64,000 nucleotides of DNA. Source: Bacteroidaceae bacterium. Lineage in GTDB: Bacteria > Bacteroidota > Bacteroidia > Bacteroidales > Bacteroidaceae. The position numbers were made by a program, and so were the translations under genes. Location of the stretch: NCBI GenBank assembly GCA_017461605.1, contig JAFTXN010000005.1, positions 1-64,000 on the forward strand, in the 5' to 3' direction. Positions 47,382-56,614 of the stretch are shown here, in pieces. Under the pieces are notes generated by a model. It saw nothing but the letters and a program-made list of their open reading frames with translations, searched no databases and had not been told where the DNA came from. Within the stretch, counting starts at the first letter, position 1. Every line of letters starts with the position of its first letter.

Positions 47382-48572
47382 ATGAAATTGAAAGGACACG
47401 TACATTATGTGGGAGTGAACGACCGAAACAAGCACCGCTTTGAGGGACTTTGGGCATTGCCTTCGGGAGTGTCATACAATGCTTATCTCATTGCCGACGA
47501 GCAAGTGGCGCTCATCGACACGGTGGATGCGGCTTTCCTCTCCGAATTCCTGGATAAAATCGACGCACTCGGCATCGATCGGGTGGACTATCTGGTAATC
47601 AATCACATGGAGCCCGACCATTCGGGCAGCATTGCGCAGGTGCGCCAACGCTTCCCCGAAATGCGCGTGGTGGGTAACGCAAAAACGCTGGACATGCTGC
47701 GCGGTTATTATGGCGAAGCAGCGCTTTCGGACAACTATCTGCAGGTGGGCGAAGGTGATGTGCTGAAACTCGGATACCACGAGCTGCATTTCCACTTGGT
47801 GCCCATGTTGCACTGGCCCGAGACCATGGTTTCGTACGATGCCACGGAGCGCATCCTCTTCTCGGGCGACGCTTTCGGGTGCTTCGGAGCGCTCAATGGT
47901 GCAGTGCTCGACACGCAGATGGACACCACTCCCTATTGGCCCGAAATGGAGCGGTATTATGCCGCCATACTGGGCAAATATGCCGCTCCCGTGCAGACGG
48001 CTTTGCGCAAGCTTTCGGGACTTCCCATCGACATGATCTGCAGCACGCACGGTCCGGTGTGGACGGTCGAAGCCGCCCGTGCCATCGAGACTTACCGCCG
48101 CCTGAGTGCCGGCGAAACCGAGCCGGGAGTTGTGGTGTGCTATGGCTCGATGTATGGCAACACGCAGCGTGTGGCCGAAGCAGTGGCCGAGGGTGCAGCC
48201 TTGGCCGGTGTACGCACCATCCGTATGCACAATCTGGTGGAAGCACATACCTCGTTTGTGCTGGCCGATATCTTCCGTTATCGTGGCTTGGCTGTGGGTG
48301 GCCCGACCTATAACGGTGCACTGTTTCCGCCTGTGGAACATCTCATGCACGACCTTGGCGAACGCCATGTGAAGGGCCGAAAATTGGCCTGCTTCGGGGG
48401 TTATACCTGGGCCGGACAGGCAGCAAAGAAGTTGCAAGCCCACCACGCCAAGATGGGACTCGACTTGGTGGCCGACCCCATGGAGTGGAAGCAGGGTGCG
48501 TCAGCCGATGTTCTGGAACAGGGTAGGGCATTGGGACGCCTGCTGGGTGAAGCTGTGCTGGCCGAGCAATAA
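47382..48572 (+). CDS. fprA: Flavodiiron protein (FprA-type oxygen/NO reductase)
   Basis: 396 residues. ATG 47382 starts MKLKGHVHYVGVNDR. The metallo-beta-lactamase-like domain has the diiron ligand set HMEPDHSGS (about 75-83) and later His/Asp ligands (LHWPETM, FSGDAFGCFG, CSTHGPVW). A flavodoxin domain (about 250-396) has the FMN loop CYGSMYGNTQRVAEAVAEG. Such proteins reduce O2 to water or NO to N2O and protect anaerobes. Electrons probably come from rubredoxin, not encoded nearby. Confidence 0.94.
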   Translation: MKLKGHVHYVGVNDRNKHRFEGLWALPSGVSYNAYLIADEQVALIDTVDAAFLSEFLDKIDALGIDRVDYLVINHMEPDHSGSIAQVRQRFPEMRVVGNAKTLDMLRGYYGEAALSDNYLQVGEGDVLKLGYHELHFHLVPMLHWPETMVSYDATERILFSGDAFGCFGALNGAVLDTQMDTTPYWPEMERYYAAILGKYAAPVQTALRKLSGLPIDMICSTHGPVWTVEAARAIETYRRLSAGETEPGVVVCYGSMYGNTQRVAEAVAEGAALAGVRTIRMHNLVEAHTSFVLADIFRYRGLAVGGPTYNGALFPPVEHLMHDLGERHVKGRKLACFGGYTWAGQAAKKLQAHHAKMGLDLVADPMEWKQGASADVLEQGRALGRLLGEAVLAEQ

Positions 48573-48616
48573 GGCGTGCGAACAGCCTCAAAAGTGGGGC
48601 TCCCAAAGGATAAAAA

Positions 48617-48679
48617 TGCGCAAGGCGTTTAGAAAATTCTGCAGTGCTTGTAGAATTTTCTAAACGCCTTGTAGATTTT
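48617..48679. repeat. 63-bp triple-unit repeat, copy F
   Basis: Units at 48617, 48638 and 48659. The arms 48621-48640 and 48652-48671 are perfectly complementary over 20 bp. It lies between convergent fprA and polA, 45 bp after the fprA stop. Confidence 0.9.
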
Positions 48680-48696
48680 CGAGCCATGGGAGGCAA

Positions 48697-48757
48697 AAAG
48701 AGGGGAAGCAACCTGCCGATGTTGCCATGGTGCATCGGGCGGGCTGCTTCCCCTTTT
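48697..48757. terminator. Bidirectional terminator next to polA
   Basis: AGGGGAAGCA (48701-48710) pairs with TGCTTCCCCT (48745-48754) with A-run and T-run flanks; an inner CCGATG/CATCGG pair extends it. Confidence 0.75.
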
Positions 48758-48776
48758 GTGTGGTGTGCGGACCGGG

Positions 48777-51536
48777 TCAGTGTGCCTCCAACCAGTTGGC
48801 GCCTTGTCCACAGTCGGCTTGCAAAGGCACGCGCATCTTGAAGGCTTTTTCCATCTCGTCGATGACAATCCGACGCACGGTTTCCAGTTCTTCGGGCACG
48901 ACGCTGAAGTTTAGTTCGTCGTGCACCTGCAGTATCATTCGCGAGCGCAAATTCTCAGCTCTCAGGCGGGCATCGATGCGTACCATGGCCACCTTTATGA
49001 TGTCGGCTGCCGTACCCTGGATGGGAGCATTGACAGCGTTTCGCTCGGCATAGCCGCGCACAACGGCATTGGCCGATTTGATGTCCGGCAGGTAGCGACG
49101 TCGGCCAAACTCTGTGGTGATGTATCCCTTGTTTCGGGCGTAAGCCACACTGCCTTTCATGTATTGCCGCACCTTGGGATAGGTTTCAAAATAGCTGTCG
49201 ATGAGTTCTTTGGCTTCACGCCGCGATACCTCCATGCGCTCCGCAAGTCCGAATGCCGAGATGCCGTAGATGATGCCGAAGTTGGCGGTTTTTGCCTTGC
49301 GGCGCTCGTCGCGCGACACTTCTTCCAGGGGTTTGTGGAAGATGCGTGCAGCTGTGGCCGCGTGAATGTCTTTTCCGGCGTTGAAGTCCTCGATCATCTG
49401 CTCGTCGCCGCTGAGATGCGCCATGATACGTAGCTCTATCTGCGAGTAGTCGGCAGAAAAGAAGATACACCCAGGCTCCGGCACAAAGGCTTTTCGGATT
49501 TCGCGCCCGTCGTCACCGCGCACCGGAATGTTTTGCAGGTTCGGATTGCTCGAGGATAGGCGTCCGGTGGCTGTAATGGCTTGATTGAAAGATGTATGTA
49601 CGCGGCCTGTAGCCGGGTTGATGAGCTTGGGGAGTGCTTCGATGTATGTACCGAGCAGCTTCTTGAGCGCGCGGTGTGCCAGGATGAGCCCGACGATGGG
49701 ATGCTTGGCGCGCAGACTCTCGAGCACTTCTTCCGACGTGGAGTATTGACCGCTCTTCGTCTTTTTGGCTTTTTCGGAGAGTTGCATTTCGTCAAACAGC
49801 ACTTCGCCCACCTGTCGCGGAGAGGTGAGTAAGAAGCTGTGGCCGGCGTGTTGATAAATCTCCGTCTCGATGTGCTGCATGCGCTCGGTGAAGAGGCGTC
49901 CGGTTTCGGCCAAAGCATCGGTGTTGAGTCGCACACCGTGGTTCTCCATGCGAGCCAACACGGGCATGAGCGGCATTTCGATTTGCTCGAACACCTCGGT
50001 CAGTCCGTTCTTCTCGAGTTCGGCTTTAAGGAGTGGCATGAGGCGCAGTGCCACATCGGCGTCCTCACACGCATAGTCCTTGACCGCGTCCGGTGCAAGG
50101 TCGGCCATGTTTTTCTGTTGCGTCTTGCCAATCAGTTCCTCGATGCGGATGGTCTGATAGTGCAGATAGATTTCTGCCAAATAGTCGAGGTTGTGTCGGA
50201 GTTCGGGTTGGATGAGGTAGTGAGCCAGCATCGTGTCGAAACAAGGCCCGGCCAAATTTATGTCGTAGTGGGAGAGAACTGTGAAGTCGTATTTCAGGTT
50301 TTGTCCTACTTTCAAGATTTCTGCACATTCGTACAGAGGTTTGAAAAGTGTTACAATAGATTTTGCTGCGTCGTGTTCCTGCGGAACGGGAACGTAGTAA
50401 GCCTCGAATTCCGTCGCAGCGAAGCTCATTCCGACCAATTTTGCAGTTTGCGGGTCGGTGCTTGTGGTTTCTGTGTCCAAACTTACGATTTTCTTTGTCA
50501 ACAATTTTTCACAAAGGCATCGCATATCTGCTTCGTTTTCAACGAGTGTGTATTTGTGTGGAAGCGAAGAAAGTGTTTCCATGGTTGGCTCAGAAATTTC
50601 GGATGTGCTCTCGGTCGGCTCTGCGTCAAAGAGAGAGGGCTGAAATGGGCCTTTGGGAGCGGCCGGTGTGTTTCCGGAAATTTTCTGCACCAAAGAGCGA
50701 AACTCCAGGTCGGTGAAAAGTTTTCGCAAAAGCTCTGTGTCGGGTTCGGTGCGGCGTAGCGATTCGAGCGGTGTGCTTACCGGTGCATCTGTGCGGATGG
50801 TGGCAAGATATTTGGAGAAGATGATTTTTTCGCGATTGCTTTCCACCTTTTGTCGAAGCGCTCCTTTGAGTTCGTCGGTGCGCTCAACGAGTTGTTCGAT
50901 GCTTCCGAATTGTGCGATGAGCTTCGCGGCAGTCTTTTCGCCCACGCCCGGACATCCGGGAATGTTGTCGGAAGCGTCGCCCATGAGTCCGAGCAGGTCG
51001 ATGACCTGTCGCGGATGTTCGATGCCGTATTTTTCGCACACTTCGGCAGTGCCCAGGATTTCCATCCCTTTGGTGCCGTGTCCCGGTCGGCACATCAGGA
51101 TGCCCGGCCGCACCAGTTGTGCATAGTCCTTGTCGGGGGTGAGCATTCTGACTTCGAGGCCGGCTTCTGCAGCCTGTACGGCCATGGTTCCGATGACATC
51201 GTCGGCTTCGAAGCCCGGCACTTCGAGAATAGGGATGTTGTAGGCGCGAATGATATCCTTGATGATGGGCACCGAGCGCCGTATGTCTTCAGGTGTGCTT
51301 TCGCGTTGCGCTTTGTACTCGGGGTATTCTTCGTGTCGGAACGTAGGGCCTGCAGGATCGAAGGCGACACCGATGTAGTCGGGCTTTTCGTTGCGGAGCA
51401 CGTCCTCGAGTGTGTTGACAAATCCGAAGATGGCCGAAGTGTTTTCGCCCCGCGAGTTGATGCGCGGCGAACGTATCAGGGCATAGTAGGCGCGATAGAT
51501 GAGTGCGTAGGCATCGAGCAGAAAAATTTTTTCCAT
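48777..51536 (-). CDS. polA: DNA polymerase I
   Basis: 919 residues with all three activities. The N-terminal 5'-3' exonuclease has YRAYYALIR and FEADDVIGT. The 3'-5' proofreading domain keeps its acidic residues (SLDTETTSTD, about 352; YACEDADVALR). The polymerase domain shows SADYSQIELRIMAHLS, the O-helix RRKAKTANFGIIYGIS and VHDELNF (about 870). It serves Okazaki-fragment processing and repair. Single leftward gene. Confidence 0.98.
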   Translation of the reverse strand: MEKIFLLDAYALIYRAYYALIRSPRINSRGENTSAIFGFVNTLEDVLRNEKPDYIGVAFDPAGPTFRHEEYPEYKAQRESTPEDIRRSVPIIKDIIRAYNIPILEVPGFEADDVIGTMAVQAAEAGLEVRMLTPDKDYAQLVRPGILMCRPGHGTKGMEILGTAEVCEKYGIEHPRQVIDLLGLMGDASDNIPGCPGVGEKTAAKLIAQFGSIEQLVERTDELKGALRQKVESNREKIIFSKYLATIRTDAPVSTPLESLRRTEPDTELLRKLFTDLEFRSLVQKISGNTPAAPKGPFQPSLFDAEPTESTSEISEPTMETLSSLPHKYTLVENEADMRCLCEKLLTKKIVSLDTETTSTDPQTAKLVGMSFAATEFEAYYVPVPQEHDAAKSIVTLFKPLYECAEILKVGQNLKYDFTVLSHYDINLAGPCFDTMLAHYLIQPELRHNLDYLAEIYLHYQTIRIEELIGKTQQKNMADLAPDAVKDYACEDADVALRLMPLLKAELEKNGLTEVFEQIEMPLMPVLARMENHGVRLNTDALAETGRLFTERMQHIETEIYQHAGHSFLLTSPRQVGEVLFDEMQLSEKAKKTKSGQYSTSEEVLESLRAKHPIVGLILAHRALKKLLGTYIEALPKLINPATGRVHTSFNQAITATGRLSSSNPNLQNIPVRGDDGREIRKAFVPEPGCIFFSADYSQIELRIMAHLSGDEQMIEDFNAGKDIHAATAARIFHKPLEEVSRDERRKAKTANFGIIYGISAFGLAERMEVSRREAKELIDSYFETYPKVRQYMKGSVAYARNKGYITTEFGRRRYLPDIKSANAVVRGYAERNAVNAPIQGTAADIIKVAMVRIDARLRAENLRSRMILQVHDELNFSVVPEELETVRRIVIDEMEKAFKMRVPLQADCGQGANWLEAH

Positions 51537-51606
51537 AAAGTCATGATTTTCCCGTAAAATTACGCAAAATAATTCGGCCGTTCCCCGTTCTCTGCGCTTA
51601 AATTGC

Positions 51607-51614
51607 TATTTTTG
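51607..51614 (+). promoter_or_regulatory. Promoter box of the polyprenyl synthase gene
   Basis: TATTTTTG 17 bp before the ATG at 51631, in the short divergent gap with polA. The -33 region is weak. Confidence 0.5.
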
Positions 51615-51630
51615 TGCACTAAATTTAAGA

Positions 51631-52608
51631 ATGAATACAGCTTTAGCGCAAATACGCAAGCCCATTGAGGCCGAGTTGGCAAGGTATCGCGAATTGTTTG
51701 TCGACGTCTTGCAGCATCCTGACGAGTATCTCGGCAGTGCGTTGGCCTATGTGGGAAAACGGCAAGGCAAGATGATGCGCCCCATCCTGGTGTTGCTCGT
51801 GGCGCGTGAGGTGGGGGAGGTGTCCGAGGCTTCGCTTCGAGCGGCCGTAACCTTGGAGCTGCTGCACACGGCCAGCCTGGTGCACGATGACGTGGTGGAC
51901 GAGAGCAATCGCCGTCGCGGTCAGGCTTCGGTCAATGCCGTGTTCGACAACAAAGTGGCTGTGCTCGTGGGCGATTATCTGCTGTCCAGCTCGTTACATC
52001 AGGCTGCGCTCACCGGGTCCTTGCGCTGTGTGGAACTCATCGCCGAGTTGGGGCGTACGCTCTCCGAGGGAGAGGTGTTCCAGCTCTCGAACATACGCAA
52101 CGAAGCCCTTTCGGAAGAAGCCTATTTCCGCATCATCCGTGGTAAAACTGCTGCGCTCTTTTCCACATGTGCCGAGTTGGGGGCTATCACTGCCGGTGCC
52201 GATGATGCGCTGGTGCAGGCGGCTCGCAGCTTCGGCGAGAACGTGGGCGTTTGCTTCCAGATACGCGATGATATATTCGATTACTACGAAGACACGCGCA
52301 TCGGCAAACCTACCGGAAACGATATGCGTGAGGGTAAGCTCACGCTGCCGGTGCTGCATGCCCTTGACCGCGCGGGCGATGAGGAGATGCTGGCTTTGGC
52401 TCGCCGTGTGAAAGCACACGAGGCCACAGACGAAGAAATAGCCCGCCTGGTGGCATTCACGAAGGCGCAGGGAGGCATTGAGTACGCCCAAAGGATGATG
52501 GAACGCTTCAGAGATGCCGCTACACGCGATTTAGAGGCGTTTTCCGAGCCTCAGGTGCGCAAATCCTTGCAGGACTACCTCGCATTTGTAATAGGGCGTG
52601 AAATCTAA
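51631..52608 (+). CDS. ispB: Polyprenyl (octaprenyl-type) diphosphate synthase
   Basis: 325 residues, all-helical trans-prenyltransferase. Both aspartate-rich metal sites are present: LVHDDVVDESNRRRG and QIRDDIFDYYED. The GKRQGKMMRPILVLL substrate region and GNDMREGKLTLPVLHAL are also conserved. It extends farnesyl diphosphate for the menaquinone tail; chain length is set by residues before the first Asp motif and cannot be read with certainty. Confidence 0.93.
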   Translation: MNTALAQIRKPIEAELARYRELFVDVLQHPDEYLGSALAYVGKRQGKMMRPILVLLVAREVGEVSEASLRAAVTLELLHTASLVHDDVVDESNRRRGQASVNAVFDNKVAVLVGDYLLSSSLHQAALTGSLRCVELIAELGRTLSEGEVFQLSNIRNEALSEEAYFRIIRGKTAALFSTCAELGAITAGADDALVQAARSFGENVGVCFQIRDDIFDYYEDTRIGKPTGNDMREGKLTLPVLHALDRAGDEEMLALARRVKAHEATDEEIARLVAFTKAQGGIEYAQRMMERFRDAATRDLEAFSEPQVRKSLQDYLAFVIGREI

Positions 52609-52653
52609 AATAAACACTATAGGGAATTGATTCTCCCATGCAGAGATATTGGC

Positions 52654-52690
52654 GAGCGCCGTCCGGATGTCCGGATGGTGCTCGTCTTGT
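52654..52690 (+). terminator. Terminator after the polyprenyl synthase gene
   Basis: GAGCGCCGTCCGGA (52654-52667) pairs with TCCGGATGGTGCTC (52670-52683) with wobbles, then GTCTTGTTGTT. Confidence 0.55.
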
Positions 52691-52754
52691 TGTTCGGTGG
52701 GTCGGCAGAAAGGGAGAGGGAGGGCCGGAAAAAACGGAAGGCTTTCTTGAAAAA

Positions 52755-52817
52755 CGAACTCGGCGTTTAGAAAATTCTACAAGCACTGCAGAAAATTCTA
52801 AACGCCGAGTAAATTAT
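52755..52817. repeat. 63-bp triple-unit repeat, copy G
   Basis: Units at 52755, 52776 and 52797. ACTCGGCGTTTAGAA (52758-52772) pairs perfectly with TTCTAAACGCCGAGT (52796-52810). It lies between convergent ispB and deoC. Confidence 0.9.
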
Positions 52818-52876
52818 TGCACCCCCAGCGGGCGTTTTTCTATCAAAGTGTCAGCCGTTTCATCGGGCTTTTACCA

Positions 52877-53800
52877 TCAGAAAGGCTTGCATTCTGTGCC
52901 GAGAATTTCGGACACCAGGAGATTGGCCAGGCGGCTTGTGCCGATGCGGAACAAGTTTTCGTCGAGCCACTCCTTGCCCAGTAATTCGCGCACGATGGTG
53001 TAGTAAGTCAAGGCATCGTCGACGGTGCTCACGCCTCCGGCGGCCTTGAATCCGATGCGGATGCCTGTTTCGTTGTAATACTCCTTGATGGCTTGGCACA
53101 TCACGTAGGCGGCTTCGGGTGTGGCGGCGGGTTCTATCTTACCCGTGGACGTCTTGATGAAATCGGCGCCGGCATACATCGAAAGCACCGAGGCGCGTTT
53201 GATGTGCGAAGCTGTCTGGAGCGCACCGGTTTCGAGGATTACCTTGAGTGGTCTGTCGGAACATGCGGCCTTGATTTCGGCGATTTCATCGGCACATGTT
53301 TCGTAATCGCCACTGAGGAAGGTGCCCACGCTGAGCACCATGTCGATTTCGGTAGCGCCATCGTGAACAGCCAGTGCCGTTTCGGTGGTTTTTATCTCGA
53401 TGAACGTTTGTGCTGAAGGGAATCCGCCGCTCACACAAGCCACTTCCACACCTTCGGCCTCCAAACTTTCGCTGACAATCTTCGCGAAGTTGGGATATAC
53501 GCACACGGTGGCGAGATGTGGCAGGTCGGGGTGCTCGTCTGCAAAGCGGTTGACGCGTTCGGTGAACTGCAGCACGCTTTCCTGAGAGTCGGTTACCTTG
53601 AGTGTGGTAAGCTCGACGGTGCCCAGCAGTTCGCGGCGCACTTCGGCGGTGTCGTATTGCGATTTCTTCTGCTCCAGCAGGCGTGACACGGCAGCGTGCA
53701 CTTCTTCATCGTTGAGGCACAGGTTGTATTTAGCAAAGGCCTGTTCGATTTTTCCTCCGCCGCAGCAGCAATTGTCGTCGTGATGGTGATGTTCGGTCAT
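52877..53800 (-). CDS. deoC: Deoxyribose-phosphate aldolase
   Basis: 307 residues from ATG 53800. This class I aldolase splits 2-deoxyribose 5-phosphate to acetaldehyde and glyceraldehyde 3-phosphate. The Schiff-base Lys lies in ADFIKTSTGK, with KVILETGAL and GFKAAGGVSTVDDAL conserved. The N-terminus is unusual: the start MTEHHHHDDNCCCGGG is a metal-binding-like His/Cys cluster placed before about 45 extra residues. Probable last gene of the leftward run from mnmG. Confidence 0.95.
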   Translation of the reverse strand: MTEHHHHDDNCCCGGGKIEQAFAKYNLCLNDEEVHAAVSRLLEQKKSQYDTAEVRRELLGTVELTTLKVTDSQESVLQFTERVNRFADEHPDLPHLATVCVYPNFAKIVSESLEAEGVEVACVSGGFPSAQTFIEIKTTETALAVHDGATEIDMVLSVGTFLSGDYETCADEIAEIKAACSDRPLKVILETGALQTASHIKRASVLSMYAGADFIKTSTGKIEPAATPEAAYVMCQAIKEYYNETGIRIGFKAAGGVSTVDDALTYYTIVRELLGKEWLDENLFRIGTSRLANLLVSEILGTECKPF

Positions 53801-53872
53801 TGTAGTAGGATTTTTATGGGTTTGAAGTGTATTGTTCGGCAATGAGTGTTCTGAAATATCCGATGAAACGGA

Positions 53873-54226
53873 CTATTTCAGCTTGGGGTTTTGCAGATGC
53901 CGTGTGGCGTCGCGTTGCGTCTTCTTGGCCATGTTGCGTTCGAAGGCCTCGGTGAGGTCCACGCCCGTTTGGTTGGCCAAACACAGCAACACCCACAGCA
54001 CGTCGGCCATCTCGTCGGCCGGAGTCTCGGTGTGCTCGCCCTTCTTGCACGATTGGTCGCCGTAACGTCGCGCCATGATGCGGGCCAGTTCGCCCACCTC
54101 CTCGGTGAGACATGCCATGTTGGTGAGTTCGCTGAAATAGCGCACGCCATATTCCTTAATCCATGCATCCACCCGGGCTTGGGCTTCGCGCAGGGTGGGG
54201 GAGGCTTGGGTGTTTTCCTGATTCAT
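53873..54226 (-). CDS. MazG-like nucleotide pyrophosphohydrolase
   Basis: 117 residues. The all-alpha NTP pyrophosphohydrolase fold has the metal-binding pattern E-x2-E...E-x2-D: ACLTEEVGELARIMAR and TPADEMADVLWVLLCLANQ. Relatives hydrolyse (d)NTPs to monophosphates for pool cleaning. The ATG at 54226 is favoured because it lies just after the dtd stop (20 bp). A Lys/Gln-rich tail closes the protein. Confidence 0.88.
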   Translation of the reverse strand: MNQENTQASPTLREAQARVDAWIKEYGVRYFSELTNMACLTEEVGELARIMARRYGDQSCKKGEHTETPADEMADVLWVLLCLANQTGVDLTEAFERNMAKKTQRDATRHLQNPKLK

Positions 54227-54246
54227 AGGGGTGATTTTCTGTGGGC

Positions 54247-54699
54247 TTATTCCTTGTTTTTGGTGTCCATGCAGATGGTTACGGGGCCGTCGTTGAGCAG
54301 CTCCACCTGCATGTCTGCGCCAAATTCGCCCGTGCCAACTTCGTGCCCGAGCAGTGCGGAAGTTTCGCGATAGAAGGCTTCGTAAAGCGGAATGGCTGTG
54401 CTGTGTCCGGCAGCGCGGATGTAGCTGGGGCGATTGCCTTTGCGATAAGAGGCCATCAGGGTGAACTGACTCACCACCAGGAGGCCGCCGTCCACGTCGC
54501 ACAGGCTGCGATTCATCACGCCGTCGGCATCGTCAAAGATGCGCAGTGCGACAATCTTCTTGGCCAGCCAGCTTACGTCCTCGGCGGTGTCGGCTTCCTC
54601 GATGCCAAGGAGCACCAGCAGGCCGCTTTCGATGCTCGACTTGACGTGCCCGTCGATGCTGACAGAGGCGTGTTTCACGCGTTGTATTACGGCTCTCAT
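54247..54699 (-). CDS. dtd: D-aminoacyl-tRNA deacylase
   Basis: 150 residues. It removes D-amino acids (and mischarged Gly) from tRNA. Signatures: MRAVIQRVKHASVSI at the start, SQFTLMASYRKGNRPSY and the C-terminal NDGPVTICMDT (Gly-cis-Pro of the partner subunit is in the GPVT loop). Second in the uvrC-dtd-mazG order; it has a possible promoter of its own at 54743-54750. Confidence 0.96.
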   Translation of the reverse strand: MRAVIQRVKHASVSIDGHVKSSIESGLLVLLGIEEADTAEDVSWLAKKIVALRIFDDADGVMNRSLCDVDGGLLVVSQFTLMASYRKGNRPSYIRAAGHSTAIPLYEAFYRETSALLGHEVGTGEFGADMQVELLNDGPVTICMDTKNKE

Positions 54700-54742
54700 G
54701 TTTTCAGTGTGATTGTTTGTTTCGGAAAAAGGCTTTCCGAGG

Positions 54743-54750
54743 CAAATTTA
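54743..54750 (-). promoter_or_regulatory. Possible dtd promoter box
   Basis: Forward CAAATTTA reads TAAATTTG on the minus strand, 44 bp before the dtd ATG; no clear -33 box. Confidence 0.35.
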
Positions 54751-54761
54751 AGGCAAAAAAG

Positions 54762-56582
54762 TTATTTGCTGTCGCTGCTGTGCAGGTTTTCATGCAATTT
54801 AGAACCTCTGGCAGGGCCTAACAAACTGCGAAGCTCGCTTTCGGGTGCTTCGCGAAGGCGCTTAACACTTCCAAAATGCCTGAGTAACAATTGTTTAGTC
54901 TTTTCTCCAACACCGGCAATGCTGTCGAGAACCGATTGCGTCTGACGGCGGCTTCGCTTCTGTCGGTGGAAAGTGATGGCGAAGCGGTGCACCTCGTCCT
55001 GCATCGAGGTGAGGAGTCTGAACAATGGGCTGTCGGCTTTCATCCCGATGCTTACAGGCGGCACGCCATAGAGCATCTCACGGGTGCGGTGCTTGCCGTC
55101 TTTTGCTAGTCCGGCAATGGGGATTTGGAGTCCCAACTCGTCTTCCACAATGGCACGGATGGCTTCCATCTGTCCGCGTCCGCCGTCAGCGATGATCAGG
55201 TTGGGGAGCTGTCCGCCCTCTTCTGAAATTCGGCTGTAGCGGCGCAGCACGACTTCTCTCATGCTGGCATAATCGTCCGGGCCGCATACGGTTTTGATGT
55301 TGTATTTCCGATACTCTTTCTTGGCCGGTTTCAGTTTTTCGAACACCACGCAGGCAGCCACGGCATCGCTTCCGGATATGTTGGAATTGTCGAATAACTC
55401 GATGCGCAATGGGAGGGTGGGAAGCCCCAGTTGCTCCTGAATTTCCTTCATCATACGCACGGATTTCTGCTCCGGATTGAGCTTCTCCGCCTGCTTGAGG
55501 CGGTCCAGTCGGAACTGCTTTACGTTGAGTTCGGAAAGCTCCAGAAGCTTGCGTTTCTCCCCACGCTGAGGAACCGTGAGTGCGGCCATCTCCTCCGGTA
55601 TATCGACGGCAAAAGGTACAATCACCTCGCGGGCGGTGCTCCCGTAGCGTCGGCGCATTTCCACAATGCCCAGTGCCAACAGCTCCTCGGCGGTTTCATC
55701 GAGCTTCTTGCGATATTCGAAAGTGTAGGCTTGGTTGATGAAACCGTTGGCGATGTGCAGGTAATTGATGTAAGCCGTTCGCTCTTCTGTGGAAATGCTG
55801 AACACATCTATATTATTGAGGGACGAACTCACAACCTCACTCTTGGCTCTGAATCGTTCGATCAAATCGAAACGCAACTTGATTTCCTGTGCTTCCTCAA
55901 AGCGTAGTTCGGATGCCAGACGCACCATCTCATCTTTCATCTTGCGGGCCACGTCTGCGGTGTTCCCTTTCAGAATTTCCTCGCAAGCCTCGATGCAGCG
56001 CAGATAGTCTTCGTGCGTTTGTTTGCCGGCACACGGGCCGTTGCAACGATGGATGTGGTAATCCAGGCATACATCGAACTTGCCTGCCGCAATGCTTTCG
56101 GGAGTAAGCGCAAGCCGACACGAGCGCGGCTTGTACAGGTCGCGGCAAAGCTGGAGCAGGGCTTGCATGGTTGGGACGTGACTGTAGGGACCGTAGAACT
56201 TGGCGCCGGCACCACGCTGTCGCGTCTTGAAAATTCGAGGGAAGCTTTCGCGCGTTACGGCAATGGAAGGGTAGGTTTTGTCATCCTTTAGCAGAACATT
56301 GTAACGCGGCTTGTGCTTTTTTATAAGGCTGTTCTCAAGTAGCAGAGCGTCTTCCTCCGTTTTTACGACGATGTACCGAATGTCGGCAATCTTTTCGACA
56401 AGCCGGCGAGTCTTTCCCGAAATTTGTTCCTTGTTGAAGTAGGAACTGACACGCCGCTTCAGATTTTTGGCCTTGCCTACGTAAATAATAACCCCGTTGC
56501 TATCGAGATACTGATAGCAACCGGGCATTTCCGGAAGGTTTAGCACAATGCCTTTCAGGTAGGCGGCGGTGTCTTGACGCAT
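54762..56582 (-). CDS. uvrC: Excinuclease ABC subunit C
   Basis: 606 residues. The N-terminal GIY-YIG nuclease (GCYQYLDSNGVIIYVGKAKNLKRRVSSYF) makes the 3' incision. A central region with a UVR-type helix hairpin (about 205-240) follows. The RNase H-like domain (RIELFDNSNISGSDAVAACVVF; IADGGRGQMEA) makes the 5' incision. A helix-hairpin-helix ends the protein (DSIAGVGEKTKQLLLRHFGSV). It acts in nucleotide excision repair with UvrA and UvrB. 32 bp after apt. Confidence 0.98.
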   Translation of the reverse strand: MRQDTAAYLKGIVLNLPEMPGCYQYLDSNGVIIYVGKAKNLKRRVSSYFNKEQISGKTRRLVEKIADIRYIVVKTEEDALLLENSLIKKHKPRYNVLLKDDKTYPSIAVTRESFPRIFKTRQRGAGAKFYGPYSHVPTMQALLQLCRDLYKPRSCRLALTPESIAAGKFDVCLDYHIHRCNGPCAGKQTHEDYLRCIEACEEILKGNTADVARKMKDEMVRLASELRFEEAQEIKLRFDLIERFRAKSEVVSSSLNNIDVFSISTEERTAYINYLHIANGFINQAYTFEYRKKLDETAEELLALGIVEMRRRYGSTAREVIVPFAVDIPEEMAALTVPQRGEKRKLLELSELNVKQFRLDRLKQAEKLNPEQKSVRMMKEIQEQLGLPTLPLRIELFDNSNISGSDAVAACVVFEKLKPAKKEYRKYNIKTVCGPDDYASMREVVLRRYSRISEEGGQLPNLIIADGGRGQMEAIRAIVEDELGLQIPIAGLAKDGKHRTREMLYGVPPVSIGMKADSPLFRLLTSMQDEVHRFAITFHRQKRSRRQTQSVLDSIAGVGEKTKQLLLRHFGSVKRLREAPESELRSLLGPARGSKLHENLHSSDSK

Positions 56583-56614
56583 GGTGTGAAAACGAAAGGG
56601 GACAGTCGGAATCT

